A stretch of 64,000 nucleotides of DNA from Labrenzia sp. VG12 (GTDB lineage: Bacteria > Pseudomonadota > Alphaproteobacteria > Rhizobiales > Stappiaceae): the NCBI RefSeq assembly GCF_002237595.1, contig NZ_CP022529.1, forward strand, positions 4,804,001-4,868,000, read 5' to 3'. This document shows positions 1-8,912 of the stretch, piece after piece (positions within the stretch are counted from its first letter, which is position 1; each line of letters opens with the position of its first letter). The position numbers were made by a program, and so were the translations under genes. The notes below the pieces were generated by a model. It was given only the letters and a program-made list of their open reading frames with translations. It did not search any database and was not told the origin of the DNA.

Positions 1-678
1 CCCGTGAAGTCTGAGCAAAACCCGGATGGGGTCGACCCGGCGGACGTGCAGAAATACTTTGTCCAGCACGGCCGATACACGGCAGGCACGGCAACCTTGT
101 ATCAGCCGTCCGTTCTGACCGGTGATGGCGCGCACCAGCACCTGGCCAGGGGCTTTGTCACCGGCATGCGGTTTCATTCGGCACCGGTCATTCGCCTTGC
201 CGATGCCAAACCGGTTCATCTGGGGCATGTGATTGAGGCGGATGGCCGCTGGCGGATCTTCGCCTTTGGTGGTCGCACGGATCCGGCCGGTTCTGGCTGC
301 GGCGTTCGAAGCCTTTGCGATTTTCTGCAGTCCGATCCGGCTTCTCCGGTGCTGCGTCACACGAGGACGGGGGAGGATCCGGATTCAATCCTTGATGTGC
401 GCACTATTTTTCAGCAGGGACACCGCGACCTCGCGCTTGAAAAAATGCATGCTTTCCTGCTGCCGGAAAAGGGACGCTACGGTCTCAAGGACTATGAAAA
501 GATCTTCTGCCCGGATCTGAAGGACGGTCCGGACATTTTTGATCTGCGTGGCATTGATCGTGACACCGGCTGCCTGGTGATCGTGCGCCCCGACCAGTAT
601 GTCGCCGAAATCCTGCCACTGGAGGCGCATGCCGAGCTGTCTGCCTTTTTCGATCGGGTGCTTTTGCATCGGAACTGA
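1..678 (+). CDS. FAD-dependent aromatic hydroxylase (phenol 2-monooxygenase family), C-terminal part
   Basis: The reading frame is open from the first base, so the gene starts outside the window; the GTG at 4 is probably internal. About 225 residues are visible. They resemble the C-terminal thioredoxin-like dimerisation domain of phenol 2-monooxygenase-type flavin hydroxylases: a segment with GMRFHSAPVIRLADAKPVHL, then a strand reading WRIFAFGG, and a C-terminal VIVRPDQYVAEILPL where the family has a 'vvRPDgyvg' strand. The FAD-binding and substrate domains would lie upstream. The likely reaction is NADPH- and O2-dependent ring hydroxylation in the cytoplasm; the substrate cannot be told from this part. 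A hairpin terminator follows at once. Confidence 0.75.
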   Translation, partial: PVKSEQNPDGVDPADVQKYFVQHGRYTAGTATLYQPSVLTGDGAHQHLARGFVTGMRFHSAPVIRLADAKPVHLGHVIEADGRWRIFAFGGRTDPAGSGCGVRSLCDFLQSDPASPVLRHTRTGEDPDSILDVRTIFQQGHRDLALEKMHAFLLPEKGRYGLKDYEKIFCPDLKDGPDIFDLRGIDRDTGCLVIVRPDQYVAEILPLEAHAELSAFFDRVLLHRN

Positions 679-705
679 AAAAGCCCGGCAATTTGCCGGG
701 CTTTC
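679..705 (+). terminator. Rho-independent terminator
   Basis: The hairpin has arms AAAGCCCGGC and GCCGGGCTTT around a short AT loop, directly after the TGA at 676-678. It ends the aromatic hydroxylase transcript. The same hairpin core recurs at 938-962. Confidence 0.8.
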
Positions 706-727
706 AAACTGCTGACAAACCCTCAGC

Positions 728-916
728 GCGTCATTCCGGACAAGTGCAGCGTGGCTGCGCGCCGATCCGGAACCCAGCGGATCAGCGCGAGTGGAAGCGA
801 GCACAAAACCAATCAAGCGTCTGACTTTATTGATAAAGTCGCGCCTGCTGCGCGAAGTATTCACTGGGTTCCGGATCTGGCCATGCAGCTACGCTGCAGA
901 CCGTCCGGAATGACGG
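728..916. repeat. Dispersed-type inverted repeat element A
   Basis: Left arm 728-777 and right arm 864-916 are imperfect inverted copies of about 50 bp. Both carry a TCATTCCGGAC-type outer end and a GATCCGGAACCCAG-type inner end. The roughly 86-bp centre has no gene. The element lies between two convergent genes, each with its own terminator. It resembles the non-coding palindromic repeats scattered in intergenic regions of alphaproteobacteria; copy number cannot be checked here. Confidence 0.7.
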
Positions 917-937
917 AGTGACTTTGTTAAAAACCTG

Positions 938-962
938 AAAGCCCGGCAATTTGCCGGGCTTT
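938..962 (-). terminator. Rho-independent terminator of the ABC importer operon
   Basis: The hairpin core AAAGCCCGGC/GCCGGGCTTT is identical to the one at 679-705. Read on the minus strand it lies about 40 bp after the stop of the binding-protein gene and runs into CAGGTTTTT. Confidence 0.7.
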
Positions 963-1000
963 GTCGCGACGGTGGATCAATCCGTCCACCTCACCGGATT

Positions 1001-2041
1001 TCACCGTGCGGGAAGCGGGATCCATTCGGCGACGGCCACGTCGGCATGCTGGAACTGCGGCATCTTCTTGCCGAGGTCATCCATGTTCTTGACGTCCTGC
1101 TCGTTCAGGAAGTCCTGCGTGATGAGCGTCGGCGGCACGATCACCTGAGCTCCCGGATTGTGGCCGGCCAGCATCAGGGCAAGGCTCCGGACGCTGACTT
1201 CACCGACAACGGCCGGGTTGGTCGCAACGGTTGACTTCCAGGCGGAATCCGGTTCGCGCATTGCCGAAATGTCGGCAGTGGAGACATCAGCGGAATAGAT
1301 CGAGATGTCCTGATTGAGACCGGCTTCGTCAACGGCAATCTTCACGCCCTTGGCGAACTCGTCATAGGGAGCAAAGACCACATTGATCGTCGGGTTGGCC
1401 TGCAGCACGGACCGGGCCTGGTTGGCCACGGAGTTGGCGATCGGGTTGTCGAGCGTGCCGAACATGGCCGCTTCCTTGATGCCCGGATTGGCGTCCTTCA
1501 CTTCCTTCCAGGCAACGTCCCGGCGGTCGAGCGGTGCAATGCCGGGCACATAGACATAGCCGGCGGTAAAGCTGTCGCCATTGTCCTTGATGGCCTGTTC
1601 CAGGGCCAGTTTGCCCAGGAGGTAATCCGACTGTTCGATCTGCGGAATGGCCTCGTTCTCGACATTGACGTCAAAGGCAACCACCTTGATGCCTGCATCG
1701 ACAGCGCGCTGGGCGGCGGCTTTCATGGATTCCGTCAGGCCGTGCTGAATGATGATGCCGTCGACTTCCAGGGCAATGGCCTGGTCCACCATGTCGGCCT
1801 GCAGCGCGGCGTCCTGGCGGCTGTCGAAGACGCGCAGATCGACACCAAGGGCTTCTGCCTGGCGCTCGACACCGGCAAGGTAGGACTGGAAGAAGTCACC
1901 GGTCGACAGGTAGCGCACAAGCGCGATCTTGACGTCTTCCGGCTTGTCGAACGGGGCCGGCATGTCGGCTGCGAACGCACTTCCTCCGGTCATCGCGACG
2001 CCGGCTGCGACCGCGAGCTTGATGAATTCCCTTCTCAACAT
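1001..2041 (-). CDS. Sugar ABC transporter periplasmic binding protein (RbsB-like), probable 5-methylthioribose/5-deoxyribose importer
   Basis: This 346-residue protein has a Tat-like signal (RREFIK, then a hydrophobic stretch ending near SAFAAD). A type I periplasmic binding fold follows, with family landmarks such as VDGIIIQHG and an FDVNVENE-type hinge region. It would capture a pentose-like substrate for the permease and ATPase encoded just upstream in the same minus-strand operon. It is last in that operon (ATPase, permease, binding protein), 37 bp after the permease, and is followed by a terminator. The divergent mtnK-mtnA-aldolase operon suggests methylthioribose or deoxyribose as substrate; this is inference from context. 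Confidence 0.85.
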   Translation of the reverse strand: MLRREFIKLAVAAGVAMTGGSAFAADMPAPFDKPEDVKIALVRYLSTGDFFQSYLAGVERQAEALGVDLRVFDSRQDAALQADMVDQAIALEVDGIIIQHGLTESMKAAAQRAVDAGIKVVAFDVNVENEAIPQIEQSDYLLGKLALEQAIKDNGDSFTAGYVYVPGIAPLDRRDVAWKEVKDANPGIKEAAMFGTLDNPIANSVANQARSVLQANPTINVVFAPYDEFAKGVKIAVDEAGLNQDISIYSADVSTADISAMREPDSAWKSTVATNPAVVGEVSVRSLALMLAGHNPGAQVIVPPTLITQDFLNEQDVKNMDDLGKKMPQFQHADVAVAEWIPLPAR

Positions 2042-2078
2042 ATTGCTTCCTCCCTATCAGAGCGGCGCCTTTAGGGCG

Positions 2079-3092
2079 TCACGTTGTTCTCCTGCCGCCG
2101 CGGCGCGACGACAGGTAGAATGTGAAGACAAGGGCCGCGACCAGAACGGCGCCCTTGACGAAATCCTGCATGTAGTAAGGGGCGTTCATCATGGTGAGCC
2201 CCTGAAGAAGAATGCCGACGAACAGTGCACCGGCGGCGGTACCGAAGGCGTTTGGCCGGGCAGCACCCAGAACGGCAAATCCGATCAGTGCGGCCGCAAC
2301 ACTGTCCAGAAGCAGGTTGTTGCCGGAGGCAATGTCGCCGCGGCCGAGGCGTGCGGCCAAAAGGATGCCACCGACCGAGGCCAGCATGCCGGAGATCATG
2401 TAGGCGATGATCTTGTAGCGCTGGACATTCGTGCCGACGAGACCGGCCGCCCGTTCATTGGAGCCGATGGCATACATCAGCCTGCCGTGGCGGGTGTAGC
2501 CGAGGAACAGCCAGATGAAGAGGGCAATCAGCAGGAACACGACCACCGGGACCGGCAGCAGCCGGTCGAGGAACAGATCGAACCGGTGCCGGCCAAGCCA
2601 GAGAAAGGCTGCGGAAAAGGTGCCTTCCGCGACCGATCCATCAGGAAGGCTCATGCCGGTGGCGATCGAATTGCCCTGGGTCGGAATGCGTTGAAGACCG
2701 ATCAGAAGGAACATCATGCCGAGCGTGGCAAGCAGGTCGGGAACGCGCATCTTGACGATCAGCAGCCCGTTGACCAGGCCGACGAGCGCCCCCATGGCAA
2801 GGCACAGGCCGACGGCGACAATCGCAGGCTGCTCCAGGATCACCATGGAATAGGCGGACAGCATCAGGGCGGATGTGGCAACGGAACCGATCGACAGGTC
2901 GAAACCGCCGACGACCAGGGTGCAGGTCACGCCGAGCGCGAGAATGCCGGTGATGGCGACGGACTGAAAGATGAAGACCGCAGAGCGCGGGCTGGCAAAT
3001 CCGCTCGCATAAAGGCTGAAGAACACGGCCAGCCCGAAGAGAAGGACGAGAAAACCGTATCGGATGGCGAGTTCGAGTGCGTTCTTGTTCAT
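2079..3092 (-). CDS. Ribose-type ABC transporter permease (RbsC family)
   Basis: The start is placed at the ATG giving MNKNALELAIRYGF, 10 bp after the ATPase stop; a longer frame to 3155 would overlap the ATPase gene. The product of about 337 residues is strongly hydrophobic with many membrane segments. It carries the family motif GGFDLSIGSVATSALML, where branched-chain/ribose permeases have GGIDLSVG, and the coupling-helix region around GTNVQRYKIIAYMISGM. It forms the inner-membrane channel of the importer. The C-terminus is basic (SSRRGGRRTT). Confidence 0.88.
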   Translation of the reverse strand: MNKNALELAIRYGFLVLLFGLAVFFSLYASGFASPRSAVFIFQSVAITGILALGVTCTLVVGGFDLSIGSVATSALMLSAYSMVILEQPAIVAVGLCLAMGALVGLVNGLLIVKMRVPDLLATLGMMFLLIGLQRIPTQGNSIATGMSLPDGSVAEGTFSAAFLWLGRHRFDLFLDRLLPVPVVVFLLIALFIWLFLGYTRHGRLMYAIGSNERAAGLVGTNVQRYKIIAYMISGMLASVGGILLAARLGRGDIASGNNLLLDSVAAALIGFAVLGAARPNAFGTAAGALFVGILLQGLTMMNAPYYMQDFVKGAVLVAALVFTFYLSSRRGGRRTT

Positions 3093-3102
3093 GAGCTTTT
3101 GT

Positions 3103-4623
3103 TTATCCCGCCAGGGCTTGTGTCTGGGTCTGGTCCGGGCCGGAGACATCGGCAACCAGACTGTTCAGATCGACATTTTCATTGAGGTATTCGCCGGAAA
3201 TCTCGGCCTCGTGCAGAACGATGATCCGGTCCGCGATTTCGAGGGCCTCGTCGATTTCGGCGACGAAGACGAGTGTGGTGCGATCGGCGGCGCTCTGCCG
3301 GATGTACCGCCCGATATCGCGGCGCGCTCCAATGTCGACGCCCTGGAAAGGCTCGTCCAGAAGCAGGACGCGGGAAGCCTTGAGCAACCAGCGTCCGATC
3401 ATCACCTTCTGCTGGTTTCCGCCCGACAGGGTGGAGATGTCGTCGCGGTCGCTCTGGCAGACCACGCCCAGCCTGTCGATCATGTCGCTCGTAGCCCGCC
3501 TTTGTCCGCGGTCGCTCAGAAACGAGAACCGGCTGAACGCCCCCAGGAACGGCAGGGTCATGTTGTTGGCGATGTCGAAATCCGCGATCACGGCATTCAC
3601 GGAGCGGTCCTTGGGAGACATGAAGACCCCTTGCGACACGGCATCTGCCGCTCCCTTGGGCCGATACGGTCGACCATCCAGCTTCAGGCTGCCGGCGGCA
3701 GGCGCTGCCCGGCCGAAAATGACTTCGGCGAGCTCGGTGGTGCCGCTGCCCAGAAGGCCGGTGACGGCGATGACCTCGCCCTCGCGCGCGGTCAGGTTGA
3801 TCGCCGGACTGCCCTCGAAAAGACGCAACCCGCTGATTTCAAGGACCGGAGCCCCACCCTGGACCGGGGTGATGTCGACCTCGGTCATCTGATGGCCGAG
3901 CATTGCATTGACCGCGCCGACATAATCAAGCGGCTCATTCTCGAACAGGCCGGAAATCGCCCCGTCCCGCATGGACACGATCCTGTCGGCGACGCGGCGG
4001 ATATCGGACATGCGGTGGGAAATGTAGAGAATGGCGACGCCTTCCGCCCGCAGCCTGTCGATCAGGGAAAAGAGGCGTTCTGCCTCCGAGGCCGAAAGGG
4101 AGGAGGTGGGCTCGTCCAGAATGAGCAGTTTCGGCGCCCGGGCCATGGCGCGGGCAATCGCTATCATCTGACGGTCGGCGACATCGAGGTCCGCGACCCG
4201 CGTGCGCACATCCATGTCGAGTCCCATGCTGCGGGCAACGTCGCGCGCCTGCTGGCGCAGTTTGCGGTCGTTCACGAACAGGCCTGCGCCGGGTTCCGTC
4301 AGACGGTCCAGCGTCAGGTTGGTCGCCACATCAAGGTCCGGAATGACACCGTCGTCGATGGACTGGTGCACTGTCACGACGCCCTTCGAGATGGCGTCAG
4401 CCGGATCGGCAGGCTCATAGTGCGCGCCGTTGAGAACGAGGTTCCCGGCGTCCGCGAAATGATAGCCGCAGAGAATTTTCACGAGCGTGGACTTGCCGGC
4501 GCCATTGGCGCCCATCAGGGCCGTGACCTCGCCGGCGCGCAGCTCCAGATCGATGCCGCGCAGCACGTGGTTCTGCCCGAAGGACTTCTCCAGTCCGCTC
4601 AGTTTGCAGGTGACCTCTACCAC
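3103..4623 (-). CDS. Ribose-type ABC transporter ATPase with two ABC domains (RbsA family)
   Basis: This is a duplicated ATPase of about 506 residues. The first domain has Walker A GANGAGKST, a signature-like LDVADRQMIAIARAM and LLILDEPTSSL. The second has the degenerate Walker A GLLGSGTTE usual for RbsA and the signature LSGGNQQKVMIGRW followed by VLLLDEPFQGVD. The GTG start at 4623 is preferred because a strong GGGAGG lies about 5 bases upstream and the family homology begins there. An ATG at 4689 would add 22 residues, but it overlaps the apparent promoter. It energises uptake by the adjacent permease and is first in the operon. Confidence 0.88.
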   Translation of the reverse strand: MVEVTCKLSGLEKSFGQNHVLRGIDLELRAGEVTALMGANGAGKSTLVKILCGYHFADAGNLVLNGAHYEPADPADAISKGVVTVHQSIDDGVIPDLDVATNLTLDRLTEPGAGLFVNDRKLRQQARDVARSMGLDMDVRTRVADLDVADRQMIAIARAMARAPKLLILDEPTSSLSASEAERLFSLIDRLRAEGVAILYISHRMSDIRRVADRIVSMRDGAISGLFENEPLDYVGAVNAMLGHQMTEVDITPVQGGAPVLEISGLRLFEGSPAINLTAREGEVIAVTGLLGSGTTELAEVIFGRAAPAAGSLKLDGRPYRPKGAADAVSQGVFMSPKDRSVNAVIADFDIANNMTLPFLGAFSRFSFLSDRGQRRATSDMIDRLGVVCQSDRDDISTLSGGNQQKVMIGRWLLKASRVLLLDEPFQGVDIGARRDIGRYIRQSAADRTTLVFVAEIDEALEIADRIIVLHEAEISGEYLNENVDLNSLVADVSGPDQTQTQALAG

Positions 4624-4666
4624 CTTTCCTCCCAATTCCAGGCGAGCATGGCTCTCGCTTGAAACC

Positions 4667-4730
4667 GTTACAGCATGTAAAATAGTCATTTGTCAACAGC
4701 ATTGACTTTTGAACAAAACTGCCTTTTAGT
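4667..4730. promoter_or_regulatory. Divergent promoter and operator region of the ABC and mtnK operons
   Basis: On the plus strand TTGACT (4702-4707) and TTTAGT (4725-4730) are 17 bp apart, upstream of mtnK. On the minus strand TTGACA (complement of 4691-4696) is followed 18 bp on by TGTAAC (complement of 4667-4672), upstream of the ATPase. The two -35 boxes lie 5 bp apart and a palindrome TTTTGAACAAAA covers 4707-4718. This would let one regulator, probably the SorC-family product of the locus, control both directions. Promoters are predicted by eye. Confidence 0.55.
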
Positions 4731-4760
4731 CGGGGCAAATCGGGAGGAAAGAGCAAAAAG

Positions 4761-6023
4761 ATGGACAAGCCAGATCAGTATCGGGCGCTGACGCCCGAGG
4801 AACTCGGGGCGCGCCTGGCCGCGGTTCCCGCCATTGCTGAGAGGGTTGGGGCCGACCCGGCGAACTGGAAGGTGCAGGAAGTCGGCGACGGCAATCTGAA
4901 CCTGGTGTTTATCGTCGAAGGCCCGCAAGGCACGGTGATCGTCAAGCAGGCCCTGCCCTATGTCCGTCTGGTCGGTGACAGCTGGCCCCTGCCGCTCTAT
5001 CGCGCCTACTATGAGAACCACGCCCTTGTGCGTCAGGCCGAGCGCGATCCGGGCGCGGTGCCCGAGATCTACCATTTTGACGAGGCCCAGGCCCTGATCG
5101 TCATGGAATTCCTGGCGCCGCACAAGATCCTGCGGCGCAAGCTGATCGACGGCGAGACCGTTGACGGGCTGGGGGCCTTTCTGGGCCGCTTTTGCGCGCG
5201 CACGGCCTTTCGCGGGTCCGAACTCTCCATGAAAAGCGCCGACAAGAAACAAGATGTCGGCCTGTTCTCGGGCAACGTGGAGATCCCGGCCATCACCGAA
5301 GCGCTGGTCTTCACCGATCCCTATTTCGGCGCGGAAATGAACCACCACACGGAGGGGCTTGATCCCGTGGTGGAGCAGCTGCGGTCGGATGCGCAGCTGA
5401 AGGCGCGCGTCCAGCGCCTCTTGATGAAATTCGCGTCGAACACCGAAACCATGGTGCATGGAGATCTGCACAGCGGCTCGATCATGTCGACGGACAGCGA
5501 CAGCCGGGTCATCGATCCAGAATTCGTACAATACGGCCCGATGGGTTTCGACCTCGGCATGCTGACTGCCAATTTCCTGATGGCCTATTTCAGCCAGCCC
5601 GCGCATCGCAGCGCTGATGAGCTTGAGAGTTATCAGGACTGGATCCTCGCGGTCGTGGAGGAAACCCTGGCCGAGTTTGATGCCGAGTTCCGGCGCCTCT
5701 GGGACACTGAACGTACCGGCATGCTCTATCCGGCGAGCCTGTTTGAAGACCAGGGACACGCGTCCCATGAGGCCTGTGCCGCTCTGCTTGCCGAAATTCG
5801 CGCCGAGGCCCTTGGTTTTTGCGGGATCGAGATGCACCGGCGCACGCTCTCCCTTGCGCACAATGCCGACTTTGAGGATATCGAAGACACGGGTCTGAAA
5901 CGCCGCCTGGAAGCGCGCAATCTTGCCATGGGCGCCGACCTCATTCGCACTGCCGAAACGCTTGGCAACACAAAAGAACTTCTCGATCTTGCCCGCCTCT
6001 ATAACGCAAAGGACGTCCTATGA
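4761..6023 (+). CDS. mtnK: S-methyl-5-thioribose kinase
   Basis: This 420-residue cytoplasmic kinase would phosphorylate 5-methylthioribose (or 5-deoxyribose) at C1 using ATP. The aminoglycoside-kinase-like fold shows a glycine-rich loop GDGNLNLVF near residue 49, the MtnK-specific segment [15 protein letters not shown], the catalytic loop [11 protein letters not shown] and the metal-binding VIDPEF in place of DFG. Its length matches the family. It is the first gene of the plus-strand operon and overlaps mtnA by 4 bases (ATGA), so the two are translationally coupled. Confidence 0.95.
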   Translation: MDKPDQYRALTPEELGARLAAVPAIAERVGADPANWKVQEVGDGNLNLVFIVEGPQGTVIVKQALPYVRLVGDSWPLPLYRAYYENHALVRQAERDPGAVPEIYHFDEAQALIVMEFLAPHKILRRKLIDGETVDGLGAFLGRFCARTAFRGSELSMKSADKKQDVGLFSGNVEIPAITEALVFTDPYFGAEMNHHTEGLDPVVEQLRSDAQLKARVQRLLMKFASNTETMVHGDLHSGSIMSTDSDSRVIDPEFVQYGPMGFDLGMLTANFLMAYFSQPAHRSADELESYQDWILAVVEETLAEFDAEFRRLWDTERTGMLYPASLFEDQGHASHEACAALLAEIRAEALGFCGIEMHRRTLSLAHNADFEDIEDTGLKRRLEARNLAMGADLIRTAETLGNTKELLDLARLYNAKDVL

Positions 6024-7129
6024 AGGTCAACGGCACACATTACCGCTCGCTCTGGTGGGACGCGGACAAGGGGGCCTTGCAGATCATCGATCAGCGGTGG
6101 CTGCCGCACGAGTTTCGCATCCAGCATGTCGACACATTGCAGGACTTTGCCGACGCGATTGTTGAAATGCGTGTGCGCGGCGCGCCGCTGATCGGCGCGA
6201 CGGCGGCTTATGGCATGGCCCTGGCGGCCCGGCTTGACCCCTCGGATGCCCATCTGGACGAAGCCTTCGCCTTTCTCGACAAGACCCGCCCGACGGCAAT
6301 CAATCTGCGGTGGGCCCTCACGCGCTGCAGGACGTATTTAAAGACGCTTGCCGAGGCCGATCGCGCTGAGGCCGCGTTGAAGCTCGCCCATGAGATTTCC
6401 GATGAAGACGTTGAAATCAACCGCAACATCGGCCTGAACGGTCTGGAGATCATCCGGGAGATTGCTGCCAGGAAAAAGAACGGAGAGCCGGTCCGGATCC
6501 TGACCCATTGCAACGCCGGCTGGATTGCAACGGTTGACTGGGGAACCGCGACCAGCCCCATGTACCAGGCCCATGACGCGGGCATCCCGATCCATGTCTG
6601 GGTCGACGAAACCCGGCCGCGCAATCAGGGCGCCCTGACCTCCTGGGAACTGGGTAGTCACGGCATTCCGCATACCTACATCACCGACAATGCCGGCGGA
6701 CATCTGATGCAGCACGGCCAGGTCGACCTCGTGATCGTCGGAACCGACCGCACCACGCGCAGGGGAGATGTGTGCAACAAGATCGGCACCTACCTGAAAG
6801 CCCTGGCGGCCAGGGCCAACGATGTTCCCTTTTATGTCGCCCTGCCGTCGCCGACCATCGACTGGACGGTGGATAATGGCGTCGCTGAAATCCCGATCGA
6901 GGAACGCCTTGAACGGGAAGTGACCCATGTCCAGGGGCTGACAGAGGCCGGCGAGATCGCGCAGGTGCAGGTGACGCCGGTCGGCACGCCCGGCGGCAAC
7001 CCGGCCTTTGACGTAACGCCGAACCATCTGGTGACCGGTCTGATCACGGAACGTGGCATCTGTCAGGCAAGCGCGGACGGGCTCGCCGAACTGTTTCCCG
7101 ATCTCAGCAGCCTCAAAGAGAGCGCATGA
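6020..7129 (+). CDS. mtnA: S-methyl-5-thioribose-1-phosphate isomerase
   Basis: This 369-residue enzyme converts the aldose 5-methylthioribose-1-phosphate to the ketose 5-methylthioribulose-1-phosphate. Family hallmarks are the [10 protein letters not shown] substrate loop near residue 50, [16 protein letters not shown] with the catalytic cysteine, [10 protein letters not shown], and [20 protein letters not shown] with the catalytic aspartate, all in the expected order. These separate it from eIF2B-type translation factors. It overlaps mtnK upstream and the regulator downstream by 4 bases each. Confidence 0.96.
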   Translation: MKVNGTHYRSLWWDADKGALQIIDQRWLPHEFRIQHVDTLQDFADAIVEMRVRGAPLIGATAAYGMALAARLDPSDAHLDEAFAFLDKTRPTAINLRWALTRCRTYLKTLAEADRAEAALKLAHEISDEDVEINRNIGLNGLEIIREIAARKKNGEPVRILTHCNAGWIATVDWGTATSPMYQAHDAGIPIHVWVDETRPRNQGALTSWELGSHGIPHTYITDNAGGHLMQHGQVDLVIVGTDRTTRRGDVCNKIGTYLKALAARANDVPFYVALPSPTIDWTVDNGVAEIPIEERLEREVTHVQGLTEAGEIAQVQVTPVGTPGGNPAFDVTPNHLVTGLITERGICQASADGLAELFPDLSSLKESA

Positions 7130-8118
7130 CGGGCGGCGGCGCCAGATCCAGGCCGCCGGAGGGAAAGGCGGCCATTCGCGCAAGATCCCAGGACGAAGCG
7201 ATCATCGAAGTCACTTGGTGCTATTACCAGGAAGGCATGAACCAGAATGAGATCGCCGAGCGCCTGGGCATATCGCGGGCGACGGTCGTCAACTATCTGT
7301 CCGAGGCGCGCCGGCGCGATTATGTGCGCATCAGTCTCGATACGGATATCTTCCGGAACCAGGAGCTGGCGCGCGCGCTCGTTGACCGTTTCGGGCTGCA
7401 GGACGCCATCGTGGTGCCGTCAGCGCCCGGAGAGCCGGACCCGTCACTCGACCGGGTGACGCGGGTGGTGGCGGACTGGCTGCCCAGCCTGCTGGAGCCT
7501 GGGGACCGGCTTGGCGTTGCCTGGGGCGAGACCGTCTACCGGGTGGCTGAAGCCGCCCCCAGAACCACCGTGGAAGACCTGACCGTGGTGCAGCTGGTCG
7601 GGTCCCGTCCGGCGGCCCTCGGCTTTGCGGCCGAGACCTGTTCGGCGACCCTGGCGCGCCGCTACGGAGCACATTGCGTCAACCTGCATGTGCCGTTGCT
7701 GCTGTCGGAGCGTGATCTCGCCGAACGCCTCAAGCAGGAGCCGGTGATCCGGATGCAGCTCGACGCCGTTGCCGACTGCAACAAGACCCTCTTTGCCTGC
7801 GGCACCTGCACCGCGGACAGTCACGTGGTGCACACGGGGCTCCTGGATCCGTCCGACATCGAGGCATGCGCCTCGAAAGGAGCGACCGGTGTGATTTGCG
7901 GGCGGCTCATCGATCAGGACGGCAAGGGTCTTAACCGGGAGATCGAGGATCGCATGATTGCGGTCACCCTGGAACAGATGCGCGGCAAGGACATGGGACT
8001 GCTCGTCGGCGCCGGCGCAAACCGGGCAAGGCCGATGCTGGCTGCCATTCGCGGCGGCTATGCCACCCATGTCGCGACCTGTTCCCGAACCGCCGCAGAA
8101 ATGCTCAATCTCGCGTGA
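7126..8118 (+). CDS. SorC-family transcriptional regulator of the methylthioribose locus
   Basis: The N-terminal helix-turn-helix reads [22 protein letters not shown] (about residues 38-59). The C-terminal domain of about 250 residues is the SorC/DeoR sugar-phosphate sensor type, with [11 protein letters not shown] and a final [19 protein letters not shown] segment. The length of 330 residues is normal. It would bind a phosphorylated intermediate such as 5-methylthioribose-1-phosphate and control the divergent operons. It sits between mtnA and the aldolase gene with 4-base overlaps on both sides. Whether it activates or represses cannot be told from sequence. Confidence 0.88.
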   Translation: MTGGGARSRPPEGKAAIRARSQDEAIIEVTWCYYQEGMNQNEIAERLGISRATVVNYLSEARRRDYVRISLDTDIFRNQELARALVDRFGLQDAIVVPSAPGEPDPSLDRVTRVVADWLPSLLEPGDRLGVAWGETVYRVAEAAPRTTVEDLTVVQLVGSRPAALGFAAETCSATLARRYGAHCVNLHVPLLLSERDLAERLKQEPVIRMQLDAVADCNKTLFACGTCTADSHVVHTGLLDPSDIEACASKGATGVICGRLIDQDGKGLNREIEDRMIAVTLEQMRGKDMGLLVGAGANRARPMLAAIRGGYATHVATCSRTAAEMLNLA

Positions 8119-8789
8119 CACACATGTTGAAACCACCTTACGACGACACGCCCGACCTGCGTCAGGCCATCATCGATGCCTGCCTGGAGATGAACCGGCG
8201 CGGCATCAACCAGGGAACTTCCGGCAATATTTCCGCGCGCGCCGGAAACCGGATGGTAATCACGCCGTCCGGCATTCCCTATGACCGCTTGACACCGGAC
8301 ATGCTGGCGTCACTGCCGCTGGACGGTGACGGACCGGCCGAAGGACCATATCCGCCCTCCACCGAATGGCAGTTCCACCTGGCGCTGCTGAAGGCAAAAC
8401 CGGAAATGCATGCCGTCGTCCATGCCCATCCGGTTCATTGCACGGCACTCTCCATCAACCGGGAGGAAATCCCGGCCTGCCACTACATGATCGCGCTTTT
8501 CGGCGGCAACACGGTGCCCCTGGCAGACTACGCGCTCTTCGGAAGCGACCGGCTCGCAGAGGCCGTTGTCGAAGTCATGACAGAGCGAAGCGGCTGCCTG
8601 ATGGCCAATCACGGCGCCGTGGTGACGGGCGAAACGCTGGAGAAGGGGCTTTGGCGCCTGGAAGAGCTGGAAGTGCTGGCACGCGCCTATATTCTCAGCC
8701 GCACCATCGGCACGCCTCATATTCTCTCGGCGGGCGAAATCGATGAAGTTCTTGGAGCTGTAGCAAATTACGGCATCAAGTCAGCCTAA
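8115..8789 (+). CDS. Class II aldolase of the FucA/AraD type, probable 5-(methylthio)ribulose-1-phosphate aldolase
   Basis: This is a 224-residue zinc aldolase. Visible landmarks are GTSGNISAR and TPSGIPYDRLTPDM of the phosphate site, AVVHAHPVHCTAL with the zinc-binding H-x-H, and a late NHGAV. In the DHAP shunt the equivalent enzyme (Ald2) cleaves methylthioribulose-1-phosphate to DHAP and 2-(methylthio)acetaldehyde, or the deoxy analogue to acetaldehyde. Operon placement with mtnK and mtnA supports that role over plain fuculose-phosphate aldolase. The GTG start at 8115 overlaps the regulator stop; an ATG at 8124 is possible. Confidence 0.85.
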   Translation: MTHMLKPPYDDTPDLRQAIIDACLEMNRRGINQGTSGNISARAGNRMVITPSGIPYDRLTPDMLASLPLDGDGPAEGPYPPSTEWQFHLALLKAKPEMHAVVHAHPVHCTALSINREEIPACHYMIALFGGNTVPLADYALFGSDRLAEAVVEVMTERSGCLMANHGAVVTGETLEKGLWRLEELEVLARAYILSRTIGTPHILSAGEIDEVLGAVANYGIKSA

Positions 8790-8853
8790 ACCGACGGTCA
8801 GGGCCTGGCTGGATCTGCTCAAGACAATCCCCGGCACTTCTATCCGACAAACA

Positions 8854-8883
8854 AAAAGCCCGGCATCGCTGCCGGGCTTTTCC
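8854..8883. terminator. Bidirectional terminator between the aldolase gene and rpsA
   Basis: The perfect hairpin AAAAGCCCGGCA/TGCCGGGCTTTT has a 4-base loop and flanking A and T runs. It serves both converging transcripts. Confidence 0.85.
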
Positions 8884-8912
8884 GTTTTCAGATCTCGATG
8901 AGACCGGAAGAC

